Assembly: GCA_040437565.1 (NCBI GenBank)
Contig: JBDOQK010000016.1
Span: forward strand, 310,001-374,000
DNA: 64,000 nt
DNA from: Albugo candida
Taxonomy: Eukaryota; Oomycota; Peronosporomycetes; Albuginales
Direction: 5' to 3'
Shown here: in pieces, positions 32,277 to 44,455 of the stretch
Layout of the letters: each line of letters begins with the position of its first letter
Position numbering within the stretch: position 1 is the first letter of the stretch
Notes under the pieces: model-generated
What the model saw: the letters and a program-made list of their open reading frames with translations, nothing else
Databases searched by the model: none
Told to the model about the DNA's origin: nothing
Made by a program: the position numbers and the translations under genes

Positions 32277-33007
32277 ATGCCAACAGATGCCGAGCTGCTA
32301 AAGGTAGCGAATTTGATGGCCACGCGAGCCAAATCTATTCAAAACAGACTTTTATCGATTCAAAATTCAATCCGTTTTGAGAGCCTGGAAATAGAAATGT
32401 TGGAGGAAGAAACATTGAATTCTGAGATCCGGCTGCGCGAAATTGAAACTTATATTGTCGAAGTGCAAGAAGATATGGAATCATGTACTTGTAATATCAT
32501 GTACCAAGAGTATAACTCGGAATTGGGAGAATTGCAAGCGGAACGAGATGGTGAACTACATCTTTTGCAGCAATCAAACCTAATGCGAACGTCACATGAA
32601 GATAAGAAGCAAGAGCTGGAATTAAATGAAACCTCTCTTCAAGCTAGTCTAGTTGAGCTGCGTATACAATGCTGCACTCTCCTGAACTGGATTAGCCAAA
32701 CTAGGCAATATGCGATCTCGGCACCTTTAAAGTGCGTGTAGAGGATCAAAATGGATATTTATCACAACGATATTGGTTATTTCACTAGTTTAGCCAAATT
32801 TTGGAATTTATTATAAGCCAATGCAAGTGTAGTATTGATTCAGTGGCTCTGATCGTCTCACTTTGCAACTTGATACTTGGAGTGATAATCAGATTCCCTT
32901 CCGATCACTACATATCACTTACTGTACAGGATTCTAATGATGCAATTTCAAAAGAAACAAGCGTATGTCTGACTACATATATCTTGACGAAAAAAATCAT
33001 TGTCTGA
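32277..33007 (+). CDS. Coiled-coil protein of unknown function, two exons
   Basis: Exon 32277-32731 and exon 32794-33007 join in phase 2 over a 62-nt intron, giving 222 residues. The first 130 residues are a charged coiled coil (IRFESLEIEMLEEETLNSEI, ELGELQAERDGELHLLQQ). The second exon gives a more hydrophobic C-terminal part (ALIVSLCNLILGVIIRFPSD). The overall shape recalls coiled-coil proteins of vesicle or autophagy complexes, but I see no diagnostic motif and do not name it. Confidence 0.6.
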
Positions 33008-33187
33008 AGTCATCCTCACCTACAGTATCGTCATTCTATACATACTCTAATTCCTTGAAAGATATAAAGCAAAAAAATAACGTATTATCGCATAATCAAT
33101 CGTCTTCTTTACTCTGCCTACTTGACCAATTGCTATAAGCATCCGGACTTAACGTTGTACGCCCACAATTGTAGCGTACTTATCAAG

Positions 33188-36100
33188 ATGGTACCCCGCG
33201 CAAGAGTTCAGATACAGGATCCTGAGATCCACATCGAGTCGATTTACGCGCCGCTTCCAATTGCATTTCGCCTCGATGTGCTTCCTTTCATATTCCTCTA
33301 CACCACTCTATGCATCCTCTTCTTCGAACGCCCAGAATGTGAGACGATTCTGACAATTTTAACGTCACTTGTGATATTTTTCCACGCCCTGGCCTTCCTC
33401 CTCACCGAATGGAGTGTCGATGTCAAGGCGTGGATGCACTATTCGTATCTTCCTCATATTCCATTGGATTCCGTGTACCTCAAAAGCTCGCATCTATGTG
33501 CCAAAGTCACACACATGCGAGCAGGTAATCCAAAGCAAATGGTTCCCTTACAATTCCCTTTTGTTTCTAGAATGACTTCGGAACGAGAACAAGATGAACT
33601 TGAGGAATTAGCGAAAGAATTAGTGACCATCTCATTCACTTACCAGCAGATAAAATGCTGCGCTTATAACGCGGACATGAACACAACACTATGGAGTCTC
33701 ATGAAAGGAGAAAAGCTCGATTCTGTCAAAGAATTTTCATGTTGTTTTCGACGATTGGAATTCCCTGATCGCAATGAGCTTCGATCGTACGTACAAGCAA
33801 ATGGATACTCGAGTGAGAAAGCCGTAGTGAGCGCCAAAATGAAGTGGGAAGATAATGATTTTGTGATACCAATGCCACCGTTCATTGAGTTATTGAAGGA
33901 ACAATTGGTTGCACCTTTCTTTGTATTTCAGGTAGGAATATTGTCGGAATTGTGGTGATTTCTTCAAACGCTAACTTCGGATGCCTTAGTTTTTCTGCAT
34001 GCTGTTATGGTGCTTGGACGATTACGTGTATTACTCATTGATGACCCTTGCAATGCTCGTCGTTTTTGAGTGCACAGTTGTCAAGCAGCGACAACGGAAT
34101 ATGGAAATGATGCATCAAATGCGTCATGCGCCTCAGCAGTGCCTTGTTTATCGATCGGTATGTATCTCTATCAGTACCGATGCATTTTGCCACATCTGAA
34201 TTATTATCTTCATGCTTTAGAAAAAGTGGAAACAAGTTTGGAGCACTGAGCTTGTTCCCGGAGATCTTATTTCACTCGATGCGTCGATTGTATCTGACAC
34301 CGGAATGAGGAAGGATGAGAATGATGGAACGATAGATGCTTTAGTCCCTTGCGATCTTCTACTACTTAGTGGCGCGTGCATCGTGAACGAATCCATGTTG
34401 TCGGGCGAATCGATACCACTTCGGAAAGAATCTCTCAGACTAGACGCTGGAGAGAAGGAAAGCGAACAGCTTGACATTGATGATACTTCAGGTGCTAAAC
34501 ATCGCAAACATGTGGTCTTTGGAGGTACTCGGGTCCTACAAATCACACGTGATGATGTTACTAGTAAGCAAACCTTGCCACCATTCAACCGCGGCTGTGT
34601 TGCGTATGTGCTTCGCACCGGATTCGGTACGACAAAAGGTAGTCTGATGCGTACAATATTGTACTCCTCACAGCGTGTGACCGCAAACAATGTCGAGGCA
34701 ATGTACTTTATAGCTTTCCTTCTCGTTTTTGCGCTGAGTGCTGCAGGATATGTGCTTTCACAAGGCTTACAGGATCAAACACGAAGTCGATTCAAGCTCT
34801 TACTTCACTGTGTGATGATCATCACNNNNNNNNNNNNNNNNNNNNNNNNNNNNNNNNNNNNNNNNNNNNNNNNNNNNNNNNNNNNNNNNNNNNNNNNNNN
34901 NNNNNNNNNNNNNNNNNNNNNNNNNAACCGCGGCTGTGTTGCGTATGTGCTTCGCACCGGATTCGGTACGACAAAAGGTAGTCTGATGCGTACAATATTG
35001 TACTCCTCACAGCGTGTGACCGCAAACAATGTCGAGGCAATGTACTTTATAGCTTTCCTTCTCGTTTTTGCGCTGAGTGCTGCAGGATATGTGCTTTCAC
35101 AAGGCTTACAGGATCAAACACGAAGTCGATTCAAGCTCTTACTTCACTGTGTGATGATCATCACCTCTGTCGTCCCACCCGAACTACCGATGGAATTATC
35201 TCTGGCTGTGACTAACTCACTTTTGGCACTGATCAAACATCAAATCTTCTGCACAGAGCCATTTCGGATCCCATTTGCCGGTCGAATTGATGTGTTCTGC
35301 TTTGACAAGACTGGCACTCTCACAAGTGATGATTTTACCATGCTTGGCGTCGCAGGATTACCGCTCAAGACAAATGTTGAGGAAGGCGTCTGCGATAATC
35401 AGCATTTACAAGAATTGAATATGATAGCAGCAGAAGATCTGTCCTTGGAACCCGTCCTGATACTGGCTGGTTGTCAGTCTCTTGTGGAGCTTCGTGGACA
35501 AGTGATGGGCGATCCGATCGAGAAGATAGCGCTCGAAAGCGTGTGCTGGTCTCTGAAAGCAAAACATGAATCATTAGTCCAGCCAGAATGTCATTCGAGG
35601 CTTTATGATTCGGTCAAATCGATGTCGATACTCCACCGCTACTCCTTCTCTTCGGAGCTTAAACGCATGAGCACAGTCGCGTTGGTGGAGTATTACAATC
35701 GGGATGGAAGAGGGAACACCAAGTCGACAAACAACGAGGTTCGCCTGCTGTGCAAAGGCGCACCAGAGGCACTTGAAAGCTTATATAAATCAAAACCTGC
35801 ATCGTATCAGGCTGTGTATCGACACTACGCGTCACGTGGCTGCCGAGTACTTGCATTGGGCTATCGAATTTTGAAAGGAAAAGCGGATGAACAAAGTGAT
35901 TACAAAAGCCGCAAGCTATCCCGTTCAGAGGCGGAGAAGGACTTGATTTTTGCGGGGTTTCTGATACTACATTGTCCTTTGAAAAATGACACAAAGCGTA
36001 CAATACGGAAACTGTTGCAATCAAAGCATAAAGTTGCCATTCTCACTGGTGATAATGTCTTGACAGCGATCGACGTTGCCGGACAAATTGACATTCACGG

Positions 36101-37853
36101 AGATACGGAAAAGAAGCCGTTGATACTTACGAGTCATAAAAGGGAACAAAGCAATGTACCGGAGTGGCGAACAGCCGATCAGGACCGACTGGAAGCGAAG
36201 GCTGATACTTGTTATTCATTCGATTTGGACCGTCTTGTCGATCTCGCTAGCCAATATCACCTTTGTCTCACGGGTGATGGCATCAGTGCACTATATCAGT
36301 CTCAACTGCAGCCATTGAATCGAGAAAAAGCGTTCAATAAAGAGCAAAAAGCTATGGAATCTTTCATGCAAGTCTTGGAAAAGGTGGTAGTTCATTGTAC
36401 TGTGTTTGCACGGACGTCACCTATCCAGAAGAAGCAAGTGATCATGGCATTAAATCGCTCGGGGAAAGGCACTGCGATGTGCGGTGATGGGACTAACGAT
36501 GTCGGTGCTTTGAAACAAGCACATGTCGGAATCTCAATCGTCAGCGCTCCAAAGCTGGAACGAGCTGCTCGTAAGGTGGCAAATACGCAGCAGACGTCTA
36601 CCATACAAGATCGACTCAATCGCCTACAGCTCGAGAATGAGTCTTCGCAGATCGTCCGTTTGGGAGATGCCTCTATTGCTTCTCCTTTCACGTCCAAATC
36701 TTCCAGTATTCGTGTCACTCGTCAGCTCGTTCGACAAGGGCGCTGTACATTAGTCACAACGGTCCAGATGTACAAGATCCTCGGAATCAATTGTCTTGTT
36801 ACAGCGTACTACCTCAGCGCGTTATTCAGCCGTGGCGTCAAGACTGGAGATCAGCAGATCACTATTTCGGGGGTACGTCGCTTATCTATACGATCGTAAT
36901 GCTTCATACTGAGTTGATATCGTAGTTTGGTATCGCGCTATTCTTCCTCTTTTTATCTCGATCGCGTCCGGCAAAGAAACTATGCAATCAACGACCTCCG
37001 CAAGGAGTTTTCACACCTATTGTCATATTGTCGATTTTAGGCCAATTCGTCATCCATTTGAGCTGTTTGCTTGGCGCTCTTGCTGTCGCAGAGCCATACC
37101 TCGACCCCAACGATCCTTCCATGCATCCCGATGGGAAATTTGCACCTTGTGTGATCAATAGCATCATGTTTATTGTATCCACAGTGATGCAATTGAATAC
37201 ATTTGTGGCGAATTATCGTGGTGCTCCTTTCATGGAATCTTTTTGGGANNNNNNNNNNNNNNNNNNNNNNNNNNNNNNNNNNNNNNNNNNNNNNNNNNNN
37301 NNNNNNNNNNNNNNNNNNNNNNNNNNNNNNNNNNNNNNNNNNNNNNNNCCTATTGTCATATTGTCGATTTTAGGCCAATTCGTCATCCATTTGAGCTGTT
37401 TGCTTGGCGCTCTTGCTGTCGCAGAGCCATACCTCGACCCCAACGATCCTTCCATGCATCCCGATGGGAAATTTGCACCTTGTGTGATCAATAGCATCAT
37501 GTTTATTGTATCCACAGTGATGCAATTGAATACATTTGTGGCGAATTATCGTGGTGCTCCTTTCATGGAATCTTTTTGGGAGCACAAATTGCTCTTCTAT
37601 GCATCGATGGCGTGTTATGGATTGCTATTCATGCTATTATATGAGATTTTTACACCATTGAATGACCTCTTTGAGCTCGTCCCGCTCCCCGATTCAGAGG
37701 TAACGTCTTGTCTTCCACGCAAGTCTCGTGCTCTGTTCATTCACTCGTTTGTAGGTTCGAGATCAAGTCGTTCGCGTTGTCCTCGGAGACACAGTCATGA
37801 CGATATTCTTTGAGACGATGTTACTGCAACTCGGCAAAAGGCTCTGCTGCTAA
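33188..37853 (+). CDS. P5A-type cation-transporting ATPase (ATP13A1/Spf1 family), ER
   Basis: Five exons: 33188-33931, 33990-34157, 34221-36872, 36926-37699 and 37755-37853. Two in-frame overlap artefacts (339 and 333 nt) lie inside; collapsed length is 1,254 residues (human ATP13A1 1,204). The start is the ATG at 33188. The P5A signature PPELPMELS lies near residue 510, the phosphorylated aspartate in CFDKTGTLTSDD near 553, CTEPFRIPFAGRIDVFC between them, and the hinge GDGTNDVGALKQAHVG near 946. P5A ATPases sit in the ER membrane and remove mis-inserted transmembrane helices. It is followed within about 120 bp by another ER-membrane gene. Confidence 0.96.
34826..34925. other. Assembly gap (100 N) with 239-bp repeated flanks
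   Basis: 34587-34825 equals 34926-35164. The 339-nt excess is a multiple of three, so the ATPase frame reads through. Confidence 0.92.
37249..37348. other. Assembly gap (100 N) with 233-bp repeated flanks
   Basis: 37016-37248 equals 37349-37581; the 333-nt excess keeps frame. Confidence 0.92.
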
Positions 37854-37974
37854 AATGCAATAATAAAACACTATGTTTTTGCTTTGCGACCTGTTTTATA
37901 GAGCTCGCCGAGGAAATGCCCAAAGATCGCGTTGTAAGCATTCAAGTCGCCGGTTGAAGCGACTTCACGGTAGT

Positions 37975-39199
37975 ATGATACACCTTGAAGAATGCAGGCT
38001 TTTGTCGGGCATCGAAACGTATTTGCTGCAATTTCTGCTGGGCTTGATCGCTTTTAGCACGTTGTGGTACAAACGCCACATCGAGCGCCCCCGTCGACCT
38101 CCTAATATATGGATGATGGATGTTAGTAAGCCAGCGATTGGGGTGCGTATTCGAATCGAATCGCCGTGATATATCGTTGCGATCTGACTATTGAATAGGC
38201 ATCACTGAGCCATTTGATAAATTTGTGTGCTGCTGGTGAACTTCCTGCAGTCACAAATGAATGCGTTTGGTATTTCATAAACACTTTATGCGATTGCATG
38301 CTCGGTACGGCGTTGAATGTCGCATTTTTGCGGGCACAGCAAGAGATTGCGTACGTCTTCCATTGGAGCAGTGTGTATGATTGTGGAGNNNNNNNNNNNN
38401 NNNNNNNNNNNNNNNNNNNNNNNNNNNNNNNNNNNNNNNNNNNNNNNNNNNNNNNNNNNNNNNNNNNNNNNNNNNNNNNNNNNNNNNNAATGGCTCAGTG
38501 ATGCCTATTGATAAATTTGTGTGCTGCTGGTGAACTTCCTGCAGTCACAAATGAATGCGTTTGGTATTTCATAAACACTTTATGCGATTGCATGCTCGGT
38601 ACGGCGTTGAATGTCGCATTTTTGCGGGCACAGCAAGAGATTGCGTACGTCTTCCATTGGAGCAGTGTGTATGATTGTGGAGAGTATGGAAATCCTCCAA
38701 CTGCAGGTGCGCTTTATATATCATGGATTCCTGTATTCACAGTTTGACGCAATTATGCAGAATTTGGCTCATTCAGCTCCTCTCATGGCTTGGAATCCTA
38801 CTACTTTCCAAAATGATCATTCTAGCAATGCTGTTGACGTTTGCTGCTACGTGGGGTGGTATTGGCGAAATTCTATTTCACTCGCTGCGACCGTACCCTT
38901 TGGCAGAGCTCGTGATCGTGTTGATTGTATGTCCAAGTTTTCTTAATGTCGTTCAACTATGGATTCAAGATACTTTCTTGAAGAAGGAAGTCGAATTCTC
39001 TCCAAAAGATTGTGGTTCTCTCATTAAAGAGAACTCGCTGAAGGCAAAATTACTCGCAAATGTGTGAAGTATACTACAGGTGGAAGTCTCCCAAGAAGAA
39101 ATTGCGGCCGAACGAATTTGCTGTGAAGCGCGTATGGATCCACAGGGACCGTTCGATACTCACGGGTTCGGCCTTGCATTTGGTGAAAAGGTTTAATAA
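37975..39199 (+). CDS. STIMATE/TMEM110-like multi-pass ER membrane protein
   Basis: Exon 37975-38142 and exon 38199 to about 38706 (with a gap and 173-bp overlap inside) encode LLQFLLGLIAFSTLWYKRHI, IWMMDVSKPAIG, CVWYFINTLCDCMLGTAL and CGEYGNPP. A further exon gives WLIQLLSWLGILLLSKM, FHSLRPYPLAELVIVLIVC and VVQLWIQDTFLKK. These match STIMATE proteins (FLQGLLGVVAFSTL, FLDTSKQAIG, GEYGDP, WVVDNFLMRKGKTK). STIMATE acts at ER-plasma membrane junctions and promotes STIM1 action in animals; plants and fungi have relatives of unknown role. The GEYGNPP exon cannot be joined to the next by a canonical site in frame, so a base may be missing. The C-terminus is either the stop at 39065-39067 or, if spliced, the open frame ending near 39199. 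Confidence 0.8.
38389..38488. other. Assembly gap (100 N) followed by a short fold-back
   Basis: The right side begins with a 21-bp inverted copy of 38194-38214 (38489-38509), then repeats 38216-38388 directly at 38510-38682. Confidence 0.9.
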
Positions 39200-39553
39200 C
39201 TTCCGCATCATCTGCCATTGATTTACGCGCATCACACGGTCGTTTCGATTGACCCTAAAATCGCCGTGGCCATTACGAAATTCATCCAGCGCTTTACGTT
39301 GGACACTTCAGACATTCCGATCTACTGACAGAATCGTCGATTTACTATTTGGATTCGACAAAGTCGATGCCCGTCTGCCATGAAATCGTGCTTGTTGGAT
39401 GATAATTCATTTTGCTGTTAATCTCTACGTCGAGTAGCAGTAAGAAAAGCTTCACGATCCATCCGCCTATTGAACATGTCATAGACCCCTGTGATATTTT
39501 CATTGAGCATTCTTGTAAAGATTCTGTGATCGACCACCACGTCTCATCAATAC

Positions 39554-42207
39554 CTACGATTCCGGTTTGTGGAGAAGCCATTTCGATAACTTTCGAATCG
39601 CGACATCGAGATTGGGGCACACCGACTGAAGGAATCCATCAATGTCGTCCCATTCCAAGACTTCCGGCATGCTATCAATAAGATATAATGCCAAATCGCC
39701 TTTAAAATCCACAAACGCTATCCGAACGTATAGTTCTGTCGGATCTCGTCCAAAACACGATCCTGGTAGAACAGCTACGCCTGTAGACTGAAGTAGACGC
39801 TCGCAAAAATCTCGATCGGTGTAGATACAGCGATTCTTCAGCGCTTTACGATGAGTCGCAAAGCTTGGAAATAAGTAGAATCCTCCTTGTGGAACCTGCA
39901 ATGTTACAGAAACTTTTTCCAATTGATAACAGCACCAGCGACAAACAAGCTGCAAAATTCGACGGCATCGTTCTTTGTACGCGTTAAGCTCGACGCAGCT
40001 GGATCACAATTGCATACTCAGGAATCATTGTTGGAAACTAATTGCTCGTCACGTACTCGATGACGAATGCCCTTCTTGCAGCATACTGAATTGGAGATGC
40101 AACGGACGTGTAAGTCTCTGATGCCATAGTCAACATGCTTCGGCGTAGCCATTGTAGGCCACTGGGGAAAATCCAAAATCCTATTCTCCAGCCGCCAGCA
40201 CCACACCACTTGCTGAGCCCACCAGAAACAACAGTCCCCTCCGGATAGAACTTTGATATCGAAGTATGCACATCGTTTGCACCAAGATGGAGTTCCGAAT
40301 AGATTTCGTCCGAAATCACCAGAATTCGGTATTTCTTCGCAACCTTAGCAATCTCCAAAAGCTGCTCATTGTTTGCTAGAATTCAAGTATTCGAACCAAT
40401 ACAACTGCATAGGTGTACCTCATTTTCCGTGTAGACACATCCTGTTGGATTCGAAGGTGAATTCAAAATAAGAATTCTGGGGGCATCTATGCAAAGGTTA
40501 GAGATCGCCAGCCTGTGATCTAATTGGAGTGATACCTGGGTCTGGAGCGCAGTGTTTTTCTAGTACTTCAGGACGCAACACCCACCTATCACTTGCATGA
40601 GTGGGTAGCCACAACATGTTCCTGTCCAAAATATTGAAAGAAAAATTTAGATGAAGAACCACTCACCGTTTGATTCTACCTTCCAGCGATACTAGCTTGT
40701 GGTGCAAAACTTGTGCAGCTTGGATTTGGTAGAAGTAAATCACCATAATAGACCATCTGCAGCACGTATAAGAGTTCCTTCGTTCCTGGTCCTATGACAA
40801 TATTTTCCGCGGTGTAATGCAAGTTCAAATTATGTGATGCCCAATTCGCTACATCTCTACAAAGTGACGGTAATCCCGCAACGGGGAGGTAGTCTCGTTG
40901 ATGAGCATTTGCTCTACAAATAATTGCTTTATCAGCCATGAACAGTTGAATGAGAATAAAGGAAAAGACCTGAGTTCGTCGACAATGCACTGAGGAACTG
41001 AGAACGGAGATTGTCCAAGTCCCAATTTGTAGATTGTAGACCCTTGTGATATCATCTCGTTACTGAGCTGATCCAGAGCGCTTCNNNNNNNNNNNNNNNN
41101 NNNNNNNNNNNNNNNNNNNNNNNNNNNNNNNNNNNNNNNNNNNNNNNNNNNNNNNNNNNNNNNNNNNNNNNNNNNNNNNNNNNNCCGCCAGCACCACACC
41201 ACTTGCTGAGCCCACCAGAAACAACAGTCCCCTCCGGATAGAACTTTGATATCGAAGTATGCACATCGTTTGCACCAAGATGGAGTTCCGAATAGATTTC
41301 GTCCGAAATCACCAGAATTCGGTATTTCTTCGCAACCTTAGCAATCTCCAAAAGCTGCTCATTGTTTGCTAGAATTCAAGTATTCGAACCAATACAACTG
41401 CATAGGTGTACCTCATTTTCCGTGTAGACACATCCTGTTGGATTCGAAGGTGAATTCAAAATAAGAATTCTGGGGGCATCTATGCAAAGGTTAGAGATCG
41501 CCAGCCTGTGATCTAATTGGAGTGATACCTGGGTCTGGAGCGCAGTGTTTTTCTAGTACTTCAGGACGCAACACCCACCTATCACTTGCATGAGTGGGTA
41601 GCCACAACATGTTCCTGTCCAAAATATTGAAAGAAAAATTTAGATGAAGAACCACTCACCGTTTGATTCTACCTTCCAGCGATACTAGCTTGTGGTGCAA
41701 AACTTGTGCAGCTTGGATTTGGTAGAAGTAAATCACCATAATAGACCATCTGCAGCACGTATAAGAGTTCCTTCGTTCCTGGTCCTATGACAATATTTTC
41801 CGCGGTGTAATGCAAGTTCAAATTATGTGATGCCCAATTCGCTACATCTCTACAAAGTGACGGTAATCCCGCAACGGGGAGGTAGTCTCGTTGATGAGCA
41901 TTTGCTCTACAAATAATTGCTTTATCAGCCATGAACAGTTGAATGAGAATAAAGGAAAAGACCTGAGTTCGTCGACAATGCACTGAGGAACTGAGAACGG
42001 AGATTGTCCAAGTCCCAATTTGTAGATTGTAGACCCTTGTGATATCATCTCGTTACTGAGCTGATCCAGAGCGCTTCCCGCTGAAGCGCATAGTATTCGT
42101 ATTTTGCAGTTGATAGCTTTGTGTGGACCTCGACATTCTACAATGCTGATGATCAGAATGCAACAACTTTTCTTGTGATTGAGCTGTATGCGAGCCTGTA
42201 TTTCCAT
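39554..42207 (-). CDS. PLP-dependent aminotransferase, class I/II
   Basis: Six exons: about 41963-42207, 40680-40913, 40536-40621, 40419-40486, 40057-40364 and 39554-39998. Part of the gene is duplicated by the 893-bp overlap around 41085-41184. The phases add up to 461 residues. Motifs in order: YKLGLGQSPFSVP, DYLPVAGLPSLCRDVA, NIVIGPGTKELLY, WLPTHASDRW, LNSPSNPTGCVYTENE, ILVISDEIYSEL, the PLP-lysine segment GGLSKWCGAGGWRIGF, and VPQGGFYLFPSF with GVAVLPGSCFG near the end. It looks like a broad amino-acid or kynurenine-type transaminase; the substrate is unknown. No mitochondrial presequence is clear. The N-terminus is uncertain because a Psq-type frame overlaps it upstream. Confidence 0.88.
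41085..41184. other. Assembly gap (100 N) with 893-bp repeated flanks
   Basis: 40192-41084 and 41185-42077 look identical; this is the longest unmerged overlap in the window. Confidence 0.92.
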
Positions 42208-42511
42208 GTTCCAACTCGCAACTGTCAAGCTGTTCTTCTGCTCTATTCCTTATGCTGTGATCGACGAGTATGGCATTCTCACATCCAGCGTGATCAGGAG
42301 CAAATTCGGGACTCGGTATGATTATCGTCTCATTTGTGTTCGTAGGTCTTTCGAGGTCTATTACACTGATTCGCGACTTTGATTTATATTTTCTTTGCAG
42401 TGTGGATTTCGGGATGCTAAATCGACGGGATGCTTCTCGAACTGAAATGCCTTCTGTCTCTATCGCAATAATTGCATCTTGCAATCGTAATGATCGAACA
42501 TCCTTCCTCAT
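42053..42511 (-). CDS. Reading frame with a Psq-type helix-turn-helix, overlapping the aminotransferase 5' end
   Basis: From the ATG at 42511 a 152-codon frame runs to 42053. Residues 5-45 form a Pipsqueak/CENP-B type helix-turn-helix: LRLQDAIIAIETEGISVREA followed by SRRFSIPKSTLQRKYK. Such domains occur in transcription factors and in pogo/Tc5-type transposases. The rest is polar and low in structure, with several His and Gln. Its last part overlaps the start of the aminotransferase in another frame. It is either a separate short gene, the remains of a transposase, or the first exon of a fused gene, if GTCCAC...CTTCAG (49 nt) is an intron. Confidence 0.5.
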   Translation of the reverse strand: MRKDVRSLRLQDAIIAIETEGISVREASRRFSIPKSTLQRKYKSKSRISVIDLERPTNTNETIIIPSPEFAPDHAGCENAILVDHSIRNRAEEQLDSCELEHGNTGSHTAQSQEKLLHSDHQHCRMSRSTQSYQLQNTNTMRFSGKRSGSAQ

Positions 42512-42529
42512 TGACTTTATTGTAAGCAC

Positions 42530-44455
42530 AAAGCGAATCTACGTGAATAACCAATACCTCATGCAGCTTCATCGGAACACAGTGACGGTACCGGTTGGAG
42601 ACGTTGAGCGCTTGTGGGTGATACTGTAGTAAATTGTGGCACCTATTTCATTGGATTGTAAATCCAGCAAGTGGTCAAGTACCAAGTCAGAATTCCGAGA
42701 CACAGTTTTGTACTCGACAACGACAAGGTGACAAGGAAACCGTTTCTAATGCTTCGCGATACTGGAAAAACAGTGAGGACAAAAGCTTATGCTTGAATCT
42801 ATGAGCTATATGCGATTCTTGGGTGCCGCGCAAGTGTGACTTCGGAAAAGTGCTTGGCAAATTCGAATTGGACTTTCACTCATCGTGTCAGCAGTAAACG
42901 CTACGTCCTTCTTGCTTGCGAGTATGCGTTATATCTCTGTGGTAAAGGGCTTTAAGGGTGATACTTCAATTTATAATCCTCCAGTCAACTTGGATAAAGG
43001 TGGCCGTGAATTTTGGCTACAAATTGGATGAAATCCCTCATCCGAAATGAAAAATTTCATTCTCTAAGAGTAAGGGCACAAAACAATCTCTTGCACCAGA
43101 ATAGACTTTAGTCTGCGAGATTGATATCAATTATAGTTGTTTCAAGGCGACACTGTCACCCTGTATCGGTCGCATGGAGAAGGTGCGAAGTGTAAATTGA
43201 TCAGACCGGAACTGACGTTCAATAAATGACATTCAGTCGCTTTTGTCTTATTGATCGAATGACATGTGACCTGGTACTAATGACGAGTTACTTGGAGTCA
43301 AATTTGGAGCAAGCAAGGATGCAGNNNNNNNNNNNNNNNNNNNNNNNNNNNNNNNNNNNNNNNNNNNNNNNNNNNNNNNNNNNNNNNNNNNNNNNNNNNN
43401 NNNNNNNNNNNNNNNNNNNNNNNNCGTTTCTAATGCTTCGCGATACTGGAAAAACAGTGAGGACAAAAGCTTATGCTTGAATCTATGAGCTATATGCGAT
43501 TCTTGGGTGCCGCGCAAGTGTGACTTCGGAAAAGTGCTTGGCAAATTCGAATTGGACTTTCACTCATCGTGTCAGCAGTAAACGCTACGTCCTTCTTGCT
43601 TGCGAGTATGCGTTATATCTCTGTGGTAAAGGGCTTTAAGGGTGATACTTCAATTTATAATCCTCCAGTCAACTTGGATAAAGGTGGCCGTGAATTTTGG
43701 CTACAAATTGGATGAAATCCCTCATCCGAAATGAAAAATTTCATTCTCTAAGAGTAAGGGCACAAAACAATCTCTTGCACCAGAATAGACTTTAGTCTGC
43801 GAGATTGATATCAATTATAGTTGTTTCAAGGCGACACTGTCACCCTGTATCGGTCGCATGGAGAAGGTGCGAAGTGTAAATTGATCAGACCGGAACTGAC
43901 GTTCAATAAATGACATTCAGTCGCTTTTGTCTTATTGATCGAATGACATGTGACCTGGTACTAATGACGAGTTACTTGGAGTCAAATTTGGAGCAAGCAA
44001 GGATGCAGATTTACTGCTTTGAGAAGGATTACATACCGATGCGTACAACACTGTTGAGCATATTTATAGATCTCATAACACTTGCAACTATCTCTTCCAA
44101 GTCAATTTGGTGACCACTAACATCATCTGCCCTCGAAACATCCCAGTGTAACGAGCACATAGCCTCTATACACAAGTATGAAAGGAGCCTTCATTTATCG
44201 GAAATCGTACAGGCTTAGAGAGTACTCACCTGCAACTGTGCTGCCATCATGTGAGTATAATGTTGCACATGTTCTTTAAAAGCAATTTCTTATGGTCAAC
44301 TTTGACTAATTCATCGAAGTAATGCTGGCGATCAGGTGCACATTTTTGTGTCTCACGAGTATTTTGAACAAAAGTATACTCGATGCATGCTTGAAAAGCG
44401 CATGCAAACAAAACTGCTGGTACAGACTTGTACGTACGGGTCCCAGCCCTGTCGC
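42530..44455. other. Region without recognised genes, including a 584-bp overlap copy
   Basis: Only short broken frames on both strands. 42741-43324 and 43425-44008 are the same sequence around the gap at 43325-43424, so the unique length is about 1.2 kb. A 67-codon frame at 43910-44113 has no recognisable features. This could be decayed coding or mobile DNA. Confidence 0.5.
43325..43424. other. Assembly gap (100 N) with 584-bp repeated flanks
   Basis: 42741-43324 equals 43425-44008. Confidence 0.92.
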
